Shown here in pieces: positions 43,889 through 54,931 of a stretch of 64,000 nt of DNA. Origin of the DNA: Cristatella mucedo (taxonomy: Eukaryota > Bryozoa > Phylactolaemata > Cristatellidae); assembly GCA_009760855.2 (NCBI GenBank), contig WPIO01000080.1, forward strand, positions 739,001-803,000, read 5' to 3'. The notes under the pieces are model-generated. The model saw only the letters and a program-made list of their open reading frames with translations, did no database searches and was not told the origin of the DNA. Numbering within the stretch: the first letter of the stretch is position 1; every line of letters starts with the position of its first letter. The position numbers and the translations under genes were made by a program.

Positions 43889-45290
43889 CTCGAATTAGCG
43901 GAAAATGGCACTTAGAACGCACGCGCTACGAAGACCTCGAAAAGAGCGTGCCAGTGCAGAGAGAGGTAGATAAAGAGAGATAAAAAGAGAGATAGGGAGA
44001 GCGAGGGAGAGAGGGAGAGTTGAGGAGAGAGAGAGAGAGAGAGAGTGAGAGCGACAGCACTGCACCGAAATAGCTTCTTTGGCCGAAGCCCGTGTGTCTA
44101 CCCGGCGAGCCAGCGTCCGAATGCGTATCGTCGCGTAGTCTCCGCCCACGACGGCGGCAGCGGCAGCTCGTTTACTTGACGTTCGAGCGACGGCGGAAAG
44201 GAGGACGATGGATTGAGAACGGAGCGCGGAGTGCGGAGTGCGGAGGCGGAGCTGAGACGGAGCTGCACGCTGCACGACGCCATGTCGGGCTAATGCATCA
44301 GCGAATCGAACATTGTTACGGCACGCGGGTTCGAGCAGCCGTAGTTTCGCTCGGTGCAGCGAGGCGACGCGGGCGAGCGGCCCTTCGCGCGGACCCGCCT
44401 TGCTCTAGTAAGTGCGGCCGCGGCCCGCCGCCGCCGCCCGTCGCTGCGTTCCAAATACCGAGTCTCAAAGCTGCTGCATAGTCCGTCGGTGGCTGGCTGC
44501 CTTGCGCCTTGGCCAAATCTGCAAAGCACCATTGAGCGAGCGTCGTAACGCTCGCCGTATACCGGAAGCACGCCGCCAGCGACATGCGGGATCGCGAACA
44601 GCGTCCGAGTAGCAGCAGTCTCGAGGCTTCCGTTCTAGCGCAGAAAACTTTGCGGCCTCCCCACGAGGGTGACTGTGCGGATGCCATCTGTTGGGCTCGA
44701 GCCCACGTCCGCAGGCAAACTTCACCAACTACGAGAAAGTCACCTACTACCCGAGGGTTGAGGTCACCTGAGATTGAGGGGATCGACGTGGGGGCGACGG
44801 GAAAGATCACAGGGCATGGCAAAGCGACCTTGCCAAGACCTCGAAAGGCGGTCGCACGCCCAGGGATACATGTCATACATATATATGTATGTATACATGT
44901 CGCGGGCCTCAGACGCATCCAGCAACAATGACGGAGGCTCGGCTCTCTCTGGTTTAAAGTCTGATTTCCAGATTCCGACCGATTCACACTGCGCCTCCCC
45001 TTGAGCGATCCTCGTCTCAATAGGGAAGGTCAGTCAGAGTCAGACATGAGTAAGGTCAGAGGTTCAGAGGTCGAACGGTCAGACTGGAGTCAGACAGAGG
45101 TCAGAAATGGGTTGGAACATTCGGTTGGAGAGGTTCGAGCTTGCGTGAGCGCGATCGCCAGTCAAATGACAGCGATTTTTCAATGCCTAGTGCTGCAGCT
45201 AAATCTACAAGCCTAAAACAGAACTTGCACGAGCGAGTGCGAGATTGAGTCAATGAGTGCGAAATTCTTTGAGATTCACTTATAGCGAGC
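43889..45290. other. First intron of gene 2, GC-rich, no exon supported
   Basis: It contains GA-rich runs (43960-44055), a CpG-dense block at 44080-44760 and AGGTCAGAGTCAGA words around 45030-45110. Open frames on both strands here have no Ig or signal features that I can defend. Confidence 0.4.
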
Positions 45291-45294
45291 TATA

Positions 45295-45295
<1 letters not shown>

Positions 45296-45352
<57 letters not shown>

Positions 45353-45365
45353 TATAATATATATA

Positions 45366-45421
<56 letters not shown>

Positions 45422-45422
45422 T
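45296..45422. repeat. (TA)n/(TG)n microsatellite
   Basis: ACACAC, then TA repeats, then about 19 TG dinucleotides. Confidence 0.95.
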
Positions 45423-45454
45423 TATATAGCATGCATATGCATGGAAATTATTTC

Positions 45455-45840
45455 CGACTGCCGTCATGACATCCCCTGACTTGAGCACATTTAAAAGGAA
45501 ACTAAAAATATATCTGTTTACTACAGCATTTAGTGGGTCCACGTGACTCTTCCTTTGTGAGCTTATTCCTGTTGACACTTGGCATGCTACTACTAACCAC
45601 ACTTGCATGCTGACCCTGTGACCCATGTCACCTCTAACCATGTTAGCCTTGTTATCATTGCGAATGCTACCAATAACCATTCAATCGTGCCTCATGTGCA
45701 GCGAATGTAAAGTGCCTAGGAAGAGATTGAGTTCTCTGAGAGTGCTATATGAAATGTATTATAATTACTACTACATTATTATTCATTATTAATTATTACT
45801 ACATTATTATTCGTTATTAATTATTACTAAATTATTATTC
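45455..45840 (+). mobile_element. CR1/L2-like LINE 3' fragment
   Basis: Plus-strand remnant of the reverse-transcriptase end and 3' UTR, with the hairpin (AAAGTGCCTAGGAAGAGATT) at about 45709 and an ATT-rich tail with tandem ATTATTACTACATTATTATT duplications. Confidence 0.75.
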
Positions 45841-46199
45841 ATCTCATTATTGTCATGTCATTCGAGAATGAACGCGCGGCCAAGTAAACTGCCGGTCAGA
45901 GGTCGGAGTATCAGGCAGCAGGCAGAAATATGAAGAGGTCAGAATAATGAAGAGGTAAAGACTGTCGGTCGCAGATGTGCGTCGGTCGGTCGGTCGGCTG
46001 CCGTGCGGCCCCGCTGCGGCGGCGGTGGCGGCGGCTCGAAGCTCGCGAGCTCGTCTGCCACAGATCGGCCACGCAGCAGCAGCAGTAGCAGCGTCGTTGT
46101 CGCGACGCTGCATCGGACGACGGAGCTATCGGACGACATCGGACGCTCGTCGCTCCGCTCGCCGCCGCCGCTTTGTGAGCCGATCAATGCAGAACTGAC

Positions 46200-46293
46200 C
46201 GCAGAAGCTGACGGCAAACGCGAGCGCCACCAGAAGCACCAGCAAAAGCGAGGCGGGGCAGTGACGTCCGCAGTGACACGACTCCATCTTCAT
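46200..46293 (-). CDS. Signal-peptide exon, gene 2
   Basis: ATG at 46293 (a second in-frame ATG at 46287) opens 31 codons with the core PASLLLVLLVALAFAVSF, ending in phase 1 at the donor GTCAGT. The surrounding 46000-46750 is CpG-rich and promoter-like. The phase matches the domain-1 exon at 43613, so this is the likely start of gene 2. It is too short to appear as a long ORF. Confidence 0.72.
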
Positions 46294-46960
46294 CCGGGCA
46301 CGGCGGCGGCGACCTGCAGCAGCGGCTCCAGCGTAACAGTGGCGCGATATGTGGCAGCAGCATGTAGCACCGCTGCGGGGCCGCTGCGGCGACTAACGAC
46401 GTCGATTTCGCAGACTTCGCTCGCACAGCGGACTGACAGACGGCTGACATGCCTCTGTCGCTTCAAAGCGCCACCTCGCGAGCAGCGCTGTCTGCTTCTG
46501 CCTTCGCCTGCGAGCTGCTGCTTCTCTTGCCGCTCGCCGCGGAGATCGAGATGGCCGCGATCGGCAGCGCGGCGTCAAACAATGGCCGCCTGGCGCGGCG
46601 AATTCAGGAGGCTCTTTGGACTCGGTTCTCGAGGAAAGCCGCCGAGTCCTGGCTTAATGATGCCCTGAAGATCGGCGACGAGAGAGCGGGAAACGAGAGC
46701 GGAAGCGGAACAGACCAAGGTGCGAATCGTGCGCATGCGCGAGGCGGCCGATTCACTCATCCATCCACTGTTGAGGAGAATCTCGCGAAATCTCGAAGGC
46801 GGAAAGCGAAGGAGATAATGAGCCGCGCGGCGACGAGATTAGGGTTCGTGACCGAAAGATTGACGAAGTACGTCATCCAATTAATTACCTTCGAAAAATA
46901 TCCACTCATTCTTCGAATCATGATGAAGGGTCGCTCATGTAATTTCCCACGGTTATAGCG
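46294..46960 (-). promoter_or_regulatory. CpG-rich upstream region of gene 2
   Basis: The block just upstream of the signal-peptide ATG is dense in CpG and CGGCGG words, which fits a promoter/5' UTR. No specific element is recognised. A plus-strand ORF with a Leu-rich start at 46449 is unsupported. Confidence 0.4.
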
Positions 46961-46971
46961 ACGCACTGGTG

Positions 46972-47148
46972 AGCCGCAATGGCACACTAGGGAAACCGGT
47001 AGCTCTTAGCGACCTCGATCCTGAGATTGTGGGTTCGAATCCTGCAGTGGGCAATCCTGTATTGTCTCTGCAAGCAGTGGCGATAGCCGTAAAGACTCCT
47101 GCCGCTATACAAAATAGGCTCTTAAATCACCTAGTATTTTTTACTGAT
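46972..47148 (+). mobile_element. tRNA-derived SINE
   Basis: The best-preserved copy: A-box-like TGGCACACTAGG, B-box GGGTTCGAATCC, then GATAGCCGTAAAGACTCCTG and the end AAATCACCTAGT. Confidence 0.85.
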
Positions 47149-47895
47149 CACTGTGTAGTGATCTGGGCGTCGACCTGATAAGATGCAAATTAGGACTCTG
47201 AAGATAATTGGACTTGAAAAATATGTAAGGCAACACATAATAACTCGAAATATTTTAATAACAGAAAAATAATTATTATAACAACGGTTATAATAAAAAA
47301 TATAATTATATACAATAATACGAAAATAAAATAACTAGAAGACAACTAATATTATTCACATTTAATGCACAATTATTCAATACGGACATTAAGTTAGGGG
47401 GGCTCTCAACTTACGCTTTTGTTTATTTAAGCATGCGGGCATACTGCTGCATGTTATTGCTGCTACCCCTACGACTCGTTAGCCGCTTCGTGGCTCCCGG
47501 TTGCCTACGATAGCCAACGTTTATGCCCGCACTAGCGCCGCTAGCGAATGCGGCGGCTTGGGGCCAGCTTGTAATGGGACTACAGCGATTGTAACAGGTC
47601 TACAGAGCAAGTGGGAGGGTGTGACAGCAAATCACACCCAGGCTTTTGGGAGCCAATCGGGGTGTTGCGGGGGACTCCAGGCAGCCATCGCGTGGCTGAT
47701 GAGCGTGACTCGATGCAGCCAATCGAAGCGCTCCGCTCGCTCCCGTTCACTTCGTTTTCGGCTGCCTCCGAGCGCATATCCACCCCAGAGTCTCGAAGCA
47801 ATTCAGTCGATCTGATGACTATTCTATCTTCTTACTTACGGCGTCTCAGAATCTCGCAGCTGTCAGCTTCAATTTGTTAAGCTGTTAGCTTAAAA
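47149..47895. other. Intergenic DNA, no gene seen
   Basis: AT-rich to 47380 (ATAATTATAT words), then mixed composition. No exon with Ig or signal features. Confidence 0.45.
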
Positions 47896-47939
47896 TTGAG
47901 GGGAATAAACCATATGAGAATATGGTTTATTCCCCTCAA
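47896..47939. repeat. Perfect 20-bp inverted repeat
   Basis: Arms of 20 bp starting TTGAGGGGAATAAACC, separated by GAGA. It would form a strong hairpin or cruciform. Confidence 0.97.
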
Positions 47940-47949
47940 TACATCTCCG

Positions 47950-48280
47950 GCGAGGCTCGTTACCACAGGGTTGAACTAGGGGCGGTCATTGCTGAGAGAT
48001 CATAGGGGCGGTCATTGCTGAGAGATCGCCAGTCACAGATTAAGCAGATTCATTGATTCACAGATTCATTGAGAATGAGAGAGGAAAAGAAAGAGAGAAG
48101 GAAATGAGCGGAAGAGAAGATGGGAGAGCGGGTGAGGCGGGTGAATGAAAGCGGAAGTAAAAGTGAGGGAGGCGGAAGTGAGAGAGAGAGAGATGAGAAA
48201 AGAAGAGGAGCGTAAGTGACGAAGAGAGCGGGAGAAATGTGAGGGAAAGCGAGAGAACTGCACGTAGCCCGAGCACGAGC
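47950..48280. other. Intergenic DNA with GA-rich tract
   Basis: A tandem pair of GGGGCGGTCATTGCTGAGAG (47971 and 48005) is followed by GA/GGCGGAAG-rich DNA. No gene. Confidence 0.5.
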
Positions 48281-48281
48281 T

Positions 48282-48403
48282 TTATTCGCAAGCAGCCCAC
48301 GACGCCGCTAGGAAGGCGGCCGGACGTAGACAAACAGCTGACAGACAGGTGGCGCTGTGAACACTGAGAACGATGCCCGCGGCGCCGGCGGCGCCGCCCA
48401 CTA
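48282..48403 (-). CDS. Transmembrane exon, gene F
   Basis: A phase-1 acceptor (GCCGAGCAG at about 48404-48412) opens a Gly/Ala-rich hydrophobic segment VVGGAAGAAGIVLSV and a short tail with a second hydrophobic stretch (FLAASWAACE), stopping at TAA 48284-48282. The stop codon is part of AATAAA, so the polyadenylation signal overlaps the end of the frame. It would give gene F a tail of only about 20 residues. Confidence 0.55.
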
Positions 48404-48679
48404 CTGCTCGGCTGCTGGTTCGCGGCGGCTGTTGAGCGGGCGTATCCTTCGCATCGAGACGCGACCGAGGCGCTGTGCGCGCGCGCGTTCCCTTCGAGGC
48501 GCGCGCCCACACAGCGCCTCGGTCACGTTTCGTTTGGGCAAGCGATTCGGCGTCGCTCCTGGCGGGTGCATGCGCCAGCCCACGTCACGTGCCATCACTT
48601 CGGGGCCTCGTCCTGAGCTAAGATGCCGGTGCCGCGCGGCGGCATCCATACGAAAGGAGCATCACCATAGGGACTGAGT

Positions 48680-48835
48680 GCCTCAGTGGCGGAAGTGCTT
48701 CATTGGCAGAAGTGCTTCGGTGGCGGAAGTGCTTCATTGGCGGAAGTACTTCGGTGGCGGAAGTGCTTCAGTGGTGGAAGTGCTTAATTGGCGGAAGTGC
48801 TTCGGCTGCGGAAGTGCTTTAGTGGCGGAAGCGCT
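48680..48835. repeat. 18-bp minisatellite (GGCGGAAGTGCTTC)
   Basis: About nine imperfect copies of TGGCGGAAGTGCTTCATT-like units in an intron of gene F. Confidence 0.93.
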
Positions 48836-49114
48836 CGACTCAACCTGTATGGCGACGCAGCAGCGGCGGCGGCGGCTCTCATCCAGGCGGCGCTCTCATT
48901 CACTTCCGATTCGATGTAGCCCTGTGAGGTAGAAATTTCGAAAATCTATAAATTTCGGCCTGAGACACTTCGGCGAGACGGCGGCGTGGTGGGCGTGGGG
49001 GCGCGGCCACAATCGGAAGCAGAGAAGCGAAAACGCATGGCGCTGATGGCGCTACACTCTCGCCCTTCCGGCTGGTGCGGTTCGTCGAGCTCGAGCGAGC
49101 GAGCGCCAGCTCAC

Positions 49115-49425
49115 CGCGTGCAATCATCGCGAAGCTCTCCCACGTCGCGGTCGTCGAGTTGGCAGCTGTGGCCGTGCAGACGGCTAGGCTGCTGTTCCAA
49201 GCTTCAGTCCCAGCTTCAAGTTCCAGCTTCGCTCGCTCGGAAGGCCAGCAGGGCGAAATCATCGCAGCTGCGCCGCTCGTTTCCCGAGCAAAAAAGCTCA
49301 GACTTGCACGCGATATTTACTGTCGTACCGGCGGGAACCTCGACTAGGCGGCGGTGCATCGGCAGCTGCACAGCCACGCCGGCTATGGCTTTGGCGGCGG
49401 TCACGTGTGCTGTCACGTGGCACAA
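49115..49425 (-). pseudogene. Damaged Ig-domain exon, gene F
   Basis: Donor GTGAGC follows a phase-1 end (FAMIARG). The N-terminal half has RLVEVPAGTTVNIACKSELF and the C-terminal half KLELEAGTEAWNSSLAVC, but in different frames. Between them lie three tandem copies of a GAAGCTGGAACTT-like unit (49194-49232), whose expansion explains the shift. Acceptor uncertain (about 49425). It could also be read as two short exons. Confidence 0.45.
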
Positions 49426-49499
49426 TAGCGTCTTCGCTGAGCCATTCCGCGTCACATGGTTGACGGCTGTCAAGCTTACCAGCAGTGTCACGTCTATGT

Positions 49500-49810
49500 A
49501 GGAGCCGAAAAAGACGGAGAGTGTAGTAGACGTTCAAGCCAGCAAGAAAAGGTTTGCGCCTGACAGGGTTCACACGTACTGCCATCGCCTCGACAGCGAG
49601 AGTGAGTGGACAATGGGGTGATGGCGGGGAAAGGCGGAGGCAGAAGTGGATGTAGAGATGGAAGCGGAAGTAAAAGCGCATGCAAAATAGGGCACTGTTG
49701 GTGATGACTTACTTAGATGGTCGACTAAAGTTGCCTCACTTGCAATCGGCGGATCTTGAACTGTCGAAACTGTAGGTTTTAAGGAGGCAAGCAGCTTCAG
49801 TTAATGCAAC

Positions 49811-49895
<85 letters not shown>

Positions 49896-50971
49896 GATTG
49901 AGAGAGGGAGAGAGAGAGAGACCGTTAGAGTAGCGCGAGCACATTCGCTGAATGCAGACAGCTGTTAATGCGGTTAGGGAAACTAACTTCGAGCTACTTT
50001 GATCTTATGCAGGTGGCTTGCGTTTTATGCTATGCAAAAACTGAACTCCGAAACCGATCACTGACGTCATCTCGTCTCGGCGAAGGCGCCGTAATGACGA
50101 GGGATCGGTGGAGCGGCGAACGATGACCATCTGACCTCCCTCCGTGAGCCCTCCATGACCCCAAGGGAGCGAAACTTGAGCCCGGGCTACGAGCTCGGCA
50201 GCTTGAACAACGATCTTGGCCGCGGGATTGCAATCGAGCCGCTTTTGAATTACCCGCTCAAGTCGAAGTTTGCGAGCAGCACGATGCATTATTAAGTACG
50301 AAGGAGACTATTATTTGACTTATGACCAGACTGCTGTATATGGCAAGGGCCTGACCTCAGGCCTGACCTCAGTGCTGATCTCTTGGAGCAACTCGTACTG
50401 GCGAGTCGTAGCACAGAGCAAGAAGGAGGTGCTTCCTGTCCTGTGCCTCAGTGAGTCAGTCGGTGGTCGCCTGCTTTAATAGCTGTAATATACAGGTTGA
50501 TGTTTGCTTACTCTGTAATAGGATGTTGTTAGCGCTGCATGCAGAATATGGAGTGCTAAGTCATTATCTTGGACGTATTGCGAGCGTGAGGTCTTTGCAC
50601 TTTGCTCGCGTTGTGTCGCTACCCAAGCTAAAGTGGGCGCGGCTACGCCCTCAACGCTATTCCGCCGCAGCCGGACTCTCAGCACTCAGCCCGGTCAACA
50701 GGCGCGCTGAGTATCACCTCAGTAGGCGCTGCAGTTGGACAGTATCGGCTGACTAAGCTGAATTTAATTGTAGCGGGTCAGCTGTGGTCGCGTGATCAGC
50801 TAGTCCTGAAGCGACCAACTTTCTGCCAATGCATTGGCCTGTACGCACGCTATGCCCTCTCTCTCTCTCTCTCTCTCCGCGAGTTCCGCTGCTGCTTCCG
50901 CGATGGCTACGTCAACCGGATGTACGCTCGCACGCTTGCGTATAATACAATACAGTCGTCGTCGTCAACAC
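49500..50971. other. Gene F intron with (GA)n, no exon supported
   Basis: A GA array lies at 49812-49925 and a short CT run at 50858-50878. Open frames at 50005-50289 and 50451-50756 have no recognisable domain. Confidence 0.45.
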
Positions 50972-51052
50972 TTTGCAGCAAATGTAAAGCGCCTAGAGAG
51001 AGATTGAGTTCTCTGAGGGGACTTTATCAAGTGCATTATTATTATTATTATT
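50972..51052 (+). mobile_element. Solo LINE 3' tail
   Basis: TTTGCAGCAAATGTAAAGCG, the complete hairpin and an ATT tail, with no upstream LINE sequence. Confidence 0.85.
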
Positions 51053-51811
51053 AACACCACAACTCGCTTGTGATTCGAGGTTCGTTCTTCGTCACGCCGC
51101 CATCTTTGCCCGAGCCCGAGCCCCCACACGAGTGCAAATTGAGCGGCTATAACAGCATGACTCCATGAGAGCCCGGCGCCGATGTACGTAGACCGTCAGC
51201 CTCCTCCGGAAGCGGTTCGGCCGTGTTGCAACTGCTCGTGAGCTTCCGGTGGATCAGAGCAGCGAGCGGGAGCGGGAGTGGCGGCACCGTCGCCCTCTCG
51301 TCGTTTCGCTTGCTCGAAGGCACGGAGGAGCGCCGCTTCGCTCGCCGCGGTCGCCAAGGCAGCCATGACCACGCAGCGTTGCCAAGTTGCCCGACTGAGA
51401 AGTTACGTGCATTGCAGCGGCGCGTCACCGACGCGTCCGCATTGCCCGTCACCGAGGCGCCAACGCGTTGCCGCGCCACCGAGATGCACGCGTTGCTGCG
51501 TTACCGAGCGACACGCGTTGCTGCGTCACCGAGGCGCCAATGCTGGCGCTTAGACCGAGCTCGCATCTCCCGCCTCCGAGAGCCAAAGAGGGCGGTAACT
51601 ACGCGTTTTATGGGCGCTCGCATTCGGAAGCCAGCGAGACGGGATGTGGGTCAAGTGATGCAACCTGCTTTCTGCAGTCGCGCGCGCGCTAAGGAGGCCG
51701 TAAAAAGACGAGATGCCGGTAAGATGTGCTAGACTCCTTTGCTCGCTCTCCAGCCGAAAGCGGCAGTGGCGGTGGCGGCGGCGACGGCAGCGAAAAATTA
51801 CGGACGCTCAC
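51053..51811. other. Gene F intron, GC-rich
   Basis: Tandem CGTTGC-GCGTCACCGAG-like words occur at 51440-51545. No exon recognised. Confidence 0.4.
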
Positions 51812-51896
51812 CGCGAATGCAAATGGCGTTCAGCAGTGAGGCGGCGGTGGCGGCGTACCGGCATTGCTTCTTCATCGTGCCGCGCCAGTCGTCCAT
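51812..51896 (-). CDS. Putative signal-peptide exon, gene F
   Basis: ATG at 51896 opens 28 codons (MDDWRGTMKKQCRYAATAAS, then LLNAICIR) and ends in phase 1 at the donor GTGAGC. The hydrophobic part is short, so a signal peptide is plausible but not certain. The phase and donor match the other receptor genes, and the next exon downstream would be the Ig exon at 49115. Confidence 0.45.
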
Positions 51897-51968
51897 GACG
51901 AGACCGTCGCTCATCTCGCACGTCACTTATCTATCTCTCTCGCACGTCCGCTATGGCTGCGCCAGAAA

Positions 51969-52917
51969 CTCAACCATGTCTATCAGCGAGAGAGGATCGC
52001 GGTCCCGTGATGCAATCTTTCTACCCAGAGATTGAGAGATTGAGTCCGAGGGCGCCTTATCAAGTGCATCATTATTATTATCATTACCCTCTGTCGGCTC
52101 GACTGCGATTTGGAATAGTTTCGTAATATATTAATAGTAATTGTATGGTAATAGTATAATTGTATAGTAATAGTATAGTTGTATAGGAATATTGTAAATT
52201 GTATAGTAATGCATCTCCGTCTGTAACTCCACAAGGTCATAACGACCACGTGGGTGTTGATAGCAATTTAGTAATAGTAATTTAGTAATAGTTTCGCTCA
52301 AGGACCACCTTCGATGCCGCCGCGGCTCAGCGAGATCGCGCTCATCGCCGCCAGAGGGCGCCTCTTTAGCGCCTCTGGCGGCCAGCGAGGCGACCAGCCG
52401 TCTCCCTGGCCTCAGCAGTCGCATGTGCTCGCGTGCGATTCGCTCATCTTCTGGTTTAGAGACGCGGCTGGCGGCATCCATTTAAACTGATGGTAGTAAT
52501 AATCAGGAATATTAGCGATAACTCAAGATGATAACGTATTTTTATAGTGCCCTATTTTTACCCATTTCCAATACTATTAATTTGTACCAAAAAATTAGCG
52601 CGTCCTCTGATCGCTTGACGGCTGGCTGCCTAAGGGACTCGTTGTCCGTCTTCGCGATAGCCGAGGTGATAGCTTTGCAGCTTTCCCGCGCGCTCCAACG
52701 CGCGCAGCCAGAAGGCCTGATGGTGTTTCGGCTCGTTGTAGTCGCTCCAACGCTTTGCAGCTGCCGCTCGGTCAACCATGTCCGCCAGCGAGAGAGGATC
52801 GCGGTCCCGTGATGCAATCTTTCTACCCAGAGATTGAGAGATTGAGTCCGAGGGCGCTTTATCAAGTGCATTATTATTACTATCCTTACCCTGTCGGCGC
52901 GACTGCGATTTGAAATT
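51969..52917. repeat. Local duplication of a 150-bp LINE-tail-containing segment
   Basis: Near-identical segments at 51969-52119 and 52772-52917 share CAGCGAGAGAGGATCGCGGT, TGATGCAATCTTTCTACCCA, the end of the LINE hairpin (GAGGGCGC...TATCAAGTGCAT) and GCGACTGCGATTTG. Confidence 0.85.
52120..52771. other. Intergenic DNA between genes F and 3
   Basis: TAATAGTAATTGTATAG-type repeats lie at 52120-52210. The remainder is unique; no gene seen. Confidence 0.45.
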
Positions 52918-53210
52918 TAGATTTAGAGAGAGAGAGAGAGAAAGAGAGGAAAAAGACAAACTAGAGAGACTAAGCTGCCGCGACGCTAAGCCATCGCTGG
53001 GACGAAGTGGATCGTGCATGCACCACCGAATCCGATCGCGTCTGAGAACGCTTGTAAGAATAGCTTAACGGCGCGGGCGCCAAGAGAGGTCCGCCATGTT
53101 TTTCAAGTGCCAAATCAAAAGCGCAACCACAAGATTGCTCGTCGCCAAGTAGAAGCGGAAGTGACCCACTTCCGCTTTTGTCTCGAGCCAAATCCTCTGA
53201 GAAGTGATTG

Positions 53211-54931
53211 CTAGACCGCCGATGCGTCGGCAGCTTCAGTGGCGTCGGCGGCGGCGGCGGCAGCAGCTGGGGCGCCGGCCCCGCTGCCGCCCTCGTCGCT
53301 CTCTTGAATGACGACCGATGCTCGACCAGCGGCTGTCGCCCTGACGACGGCCGCAGCCTCGCTCGCGCGCTTCCGCTCGCTTCCTTCGCGCCCTTTCGCC
53401 TCTCGACTCTCGGCTTCGCGGCGGCGGTCTCGGTGGCCCGACGCCGTTGCGGCCGCGGCATTGTCGCTCGCGTCGCTGGCGCCGAACGCACGGAGCGTCG
53501 ATTCGGGGTCGGTCGTTGTGTCACGCGTCGCGTCGCGTGTCGTGCCGCAAATTTCGTCCGCGCCGCTCGTGTCGCCGAGCGGCGGCGGCCTGCGCGTTGT
53601 CGCGGATTCGGCAGGACCGACACTGCGCCGCCCGCGCCGCCCGCCAGCTCGAACTTTGCCCTTTTTGCGCCTGTCGCTCGAGCGGGGCGTCGACGTCGGC
53701 GTGGGCGTGGTAGTTGCCATGGCAGCGCCATCGCTGCTCGTGCCGCAGTTCGTTTCGTGCGGGCTGCCGGCCGTCGCAGCGGCCGCAGGTTCGGCTGCTT
53801 CCGCCGCGTCGGCCGCTGCGTCAGTCGCGTCTGCCGCTGGCGCCTCCGTCTTCGTCCGCTTGGCACTCTTCCTTCTCGTGGCCTTGCCCTCGGCCTTGGT
53901 ATTGACCTCAGCCTTGACCTTGGTAATATCCTTGCCCTTGCCTTTGGCTTTGCTTTTGCTCCGCACCGGCGGTTCCGACTTTGCGTCCGCTGGCTCGGCG
54001 CTTGCCGTACCACCGACGTCGACGGCGGCAGACGATGGCGGCGGCGGTGACGCCGAGCCAGATTTCTTGCCGTCCTTGAGGCACCGCGCGCTTGCACTGC
54101 TGGGCTTGCTTTTGGTCTTTCGCGTCTCGCCTGCCGACACGTGCTGCGGCCCGCCGCCGCCGCCACCGCCGCCACCGCCTCCAGCGACGGCGTCTCGCTG
54201 CTTGGTCGCGGCGGCGACGATCGGCTTTCTGACGTGGCTTGCCGTCTGCCGACGGCGCTCTCTCGTCGCCTCCGGCGATCGCGCCTCTCCATCGTCGTCA
54301 CTCGAGCTCGCAATCCGCGCGACGGCCGCCGTTTTGGCCTTGGCCTTAGACTCGGCCTTGACCTTGTACTCTGCCGCCGGCTTCCTCTTTCGCTTTCCCG
54401 CGTCCCGAGTGTTCGTTCGATCGCCGTGGTTTTCCGCTGCCGGCACGCCCTTGGCATGCTCGGCAGCAGTCGCCGGCGAACGCACTGTGGTCCGGCCGAC
54501 GGTAGCGCCGCCGCCGCCGCCCTCCTCCAGTCTACCGTCGCTGCCCGTCTCCTGGGCTCCATGCGCCGCCGAATTCGGTGCCACGTCGTCTGCGGCGGCT
54601 GCAGCGGCGGCGGCGGCGGCGGTTTCCCCCCCAGCGCTCTGCTTTCCAGCCGACGTAGTGCGATCGCGGCTGTCACGCGTCGCCTTCAGCGCGTCGTCAA
54701 GATCGTCGCGTGGCGGCGCGGTTGACGACGCCGCAGTTTGCCGTTGGCCTACCGCCGCCGCGGCAGCTATCGCTTTCGCTGGCCGCTTCTTGTCCACAAG
54801 AGCGGCGGCGGCGGCGGTGGCTGCGGCGCCTTGAGCTGCCGCCGCTTCCGGCAGCTGCAGTTGCTTAGGGCTTTCGCTCTGGTACCGAGCTCTGCAGCAC
54901 GCGATCAATACCGCGATGGTGCCGAACAGGC
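53211..54931 (-). CDS. Transmembrane and long Lys/Ala-rich tail exon, gene 3
   Basis: A phase-1 acceptor (CGATCGCTGCAG at 54932-54943) is followed by GLFGTIAVLIACC, a short transmembrane segment, and the basic CRARYQ. An unbroken tail of about 550 residues to the stop at 53211-53213 follows. It is low-complexity: Ala runs, Gly run, Lys-rich KSKAKGKGKD and KRKRKPAAEYKVK blocks, acidic SSSDDDGE. No catalytic domain or clear ITIM/ITAM. The opposite-strand 508-residue ORF is a shadow. The acceptor is preceded by tandem GACGCTGC repeats. Confidence 0.65.

Noticed and set aside
44290-45020. An additional Ig exon in the first intron of gene 2
   Set aside because: A VYG-like end and Cys residues occur, but there is no GT donor, the frames break and no core Trp/Cys spacing fits.
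46449-46958. Plus-strand gene starting with a Leu-rich leader
   Set aside because: Lies in the CpG-rich promoter of gene 2; no splice-supported continuation or domain.
46972-47060. tRNA gene
   Set aside because: A and B boxes are present but no cloverleaf can be closed, and the unit recurs with the same non-tRNA body; it is a SINE.
36190-48835. Regularly spaced direct repeats as a CRISPR array
   Set aside because: Units of 18-20 bp are directly tandem without unique spacers, and the genome is eukaryotic.
53308-54834. Plus-strand 508-residue ORF opposite the gene 3 tail
   Set aside because: A shadow of the minus-strand GC-rich frame; no domain, and the minus frame has a transmembrane segment and a phase-matched acceptor.
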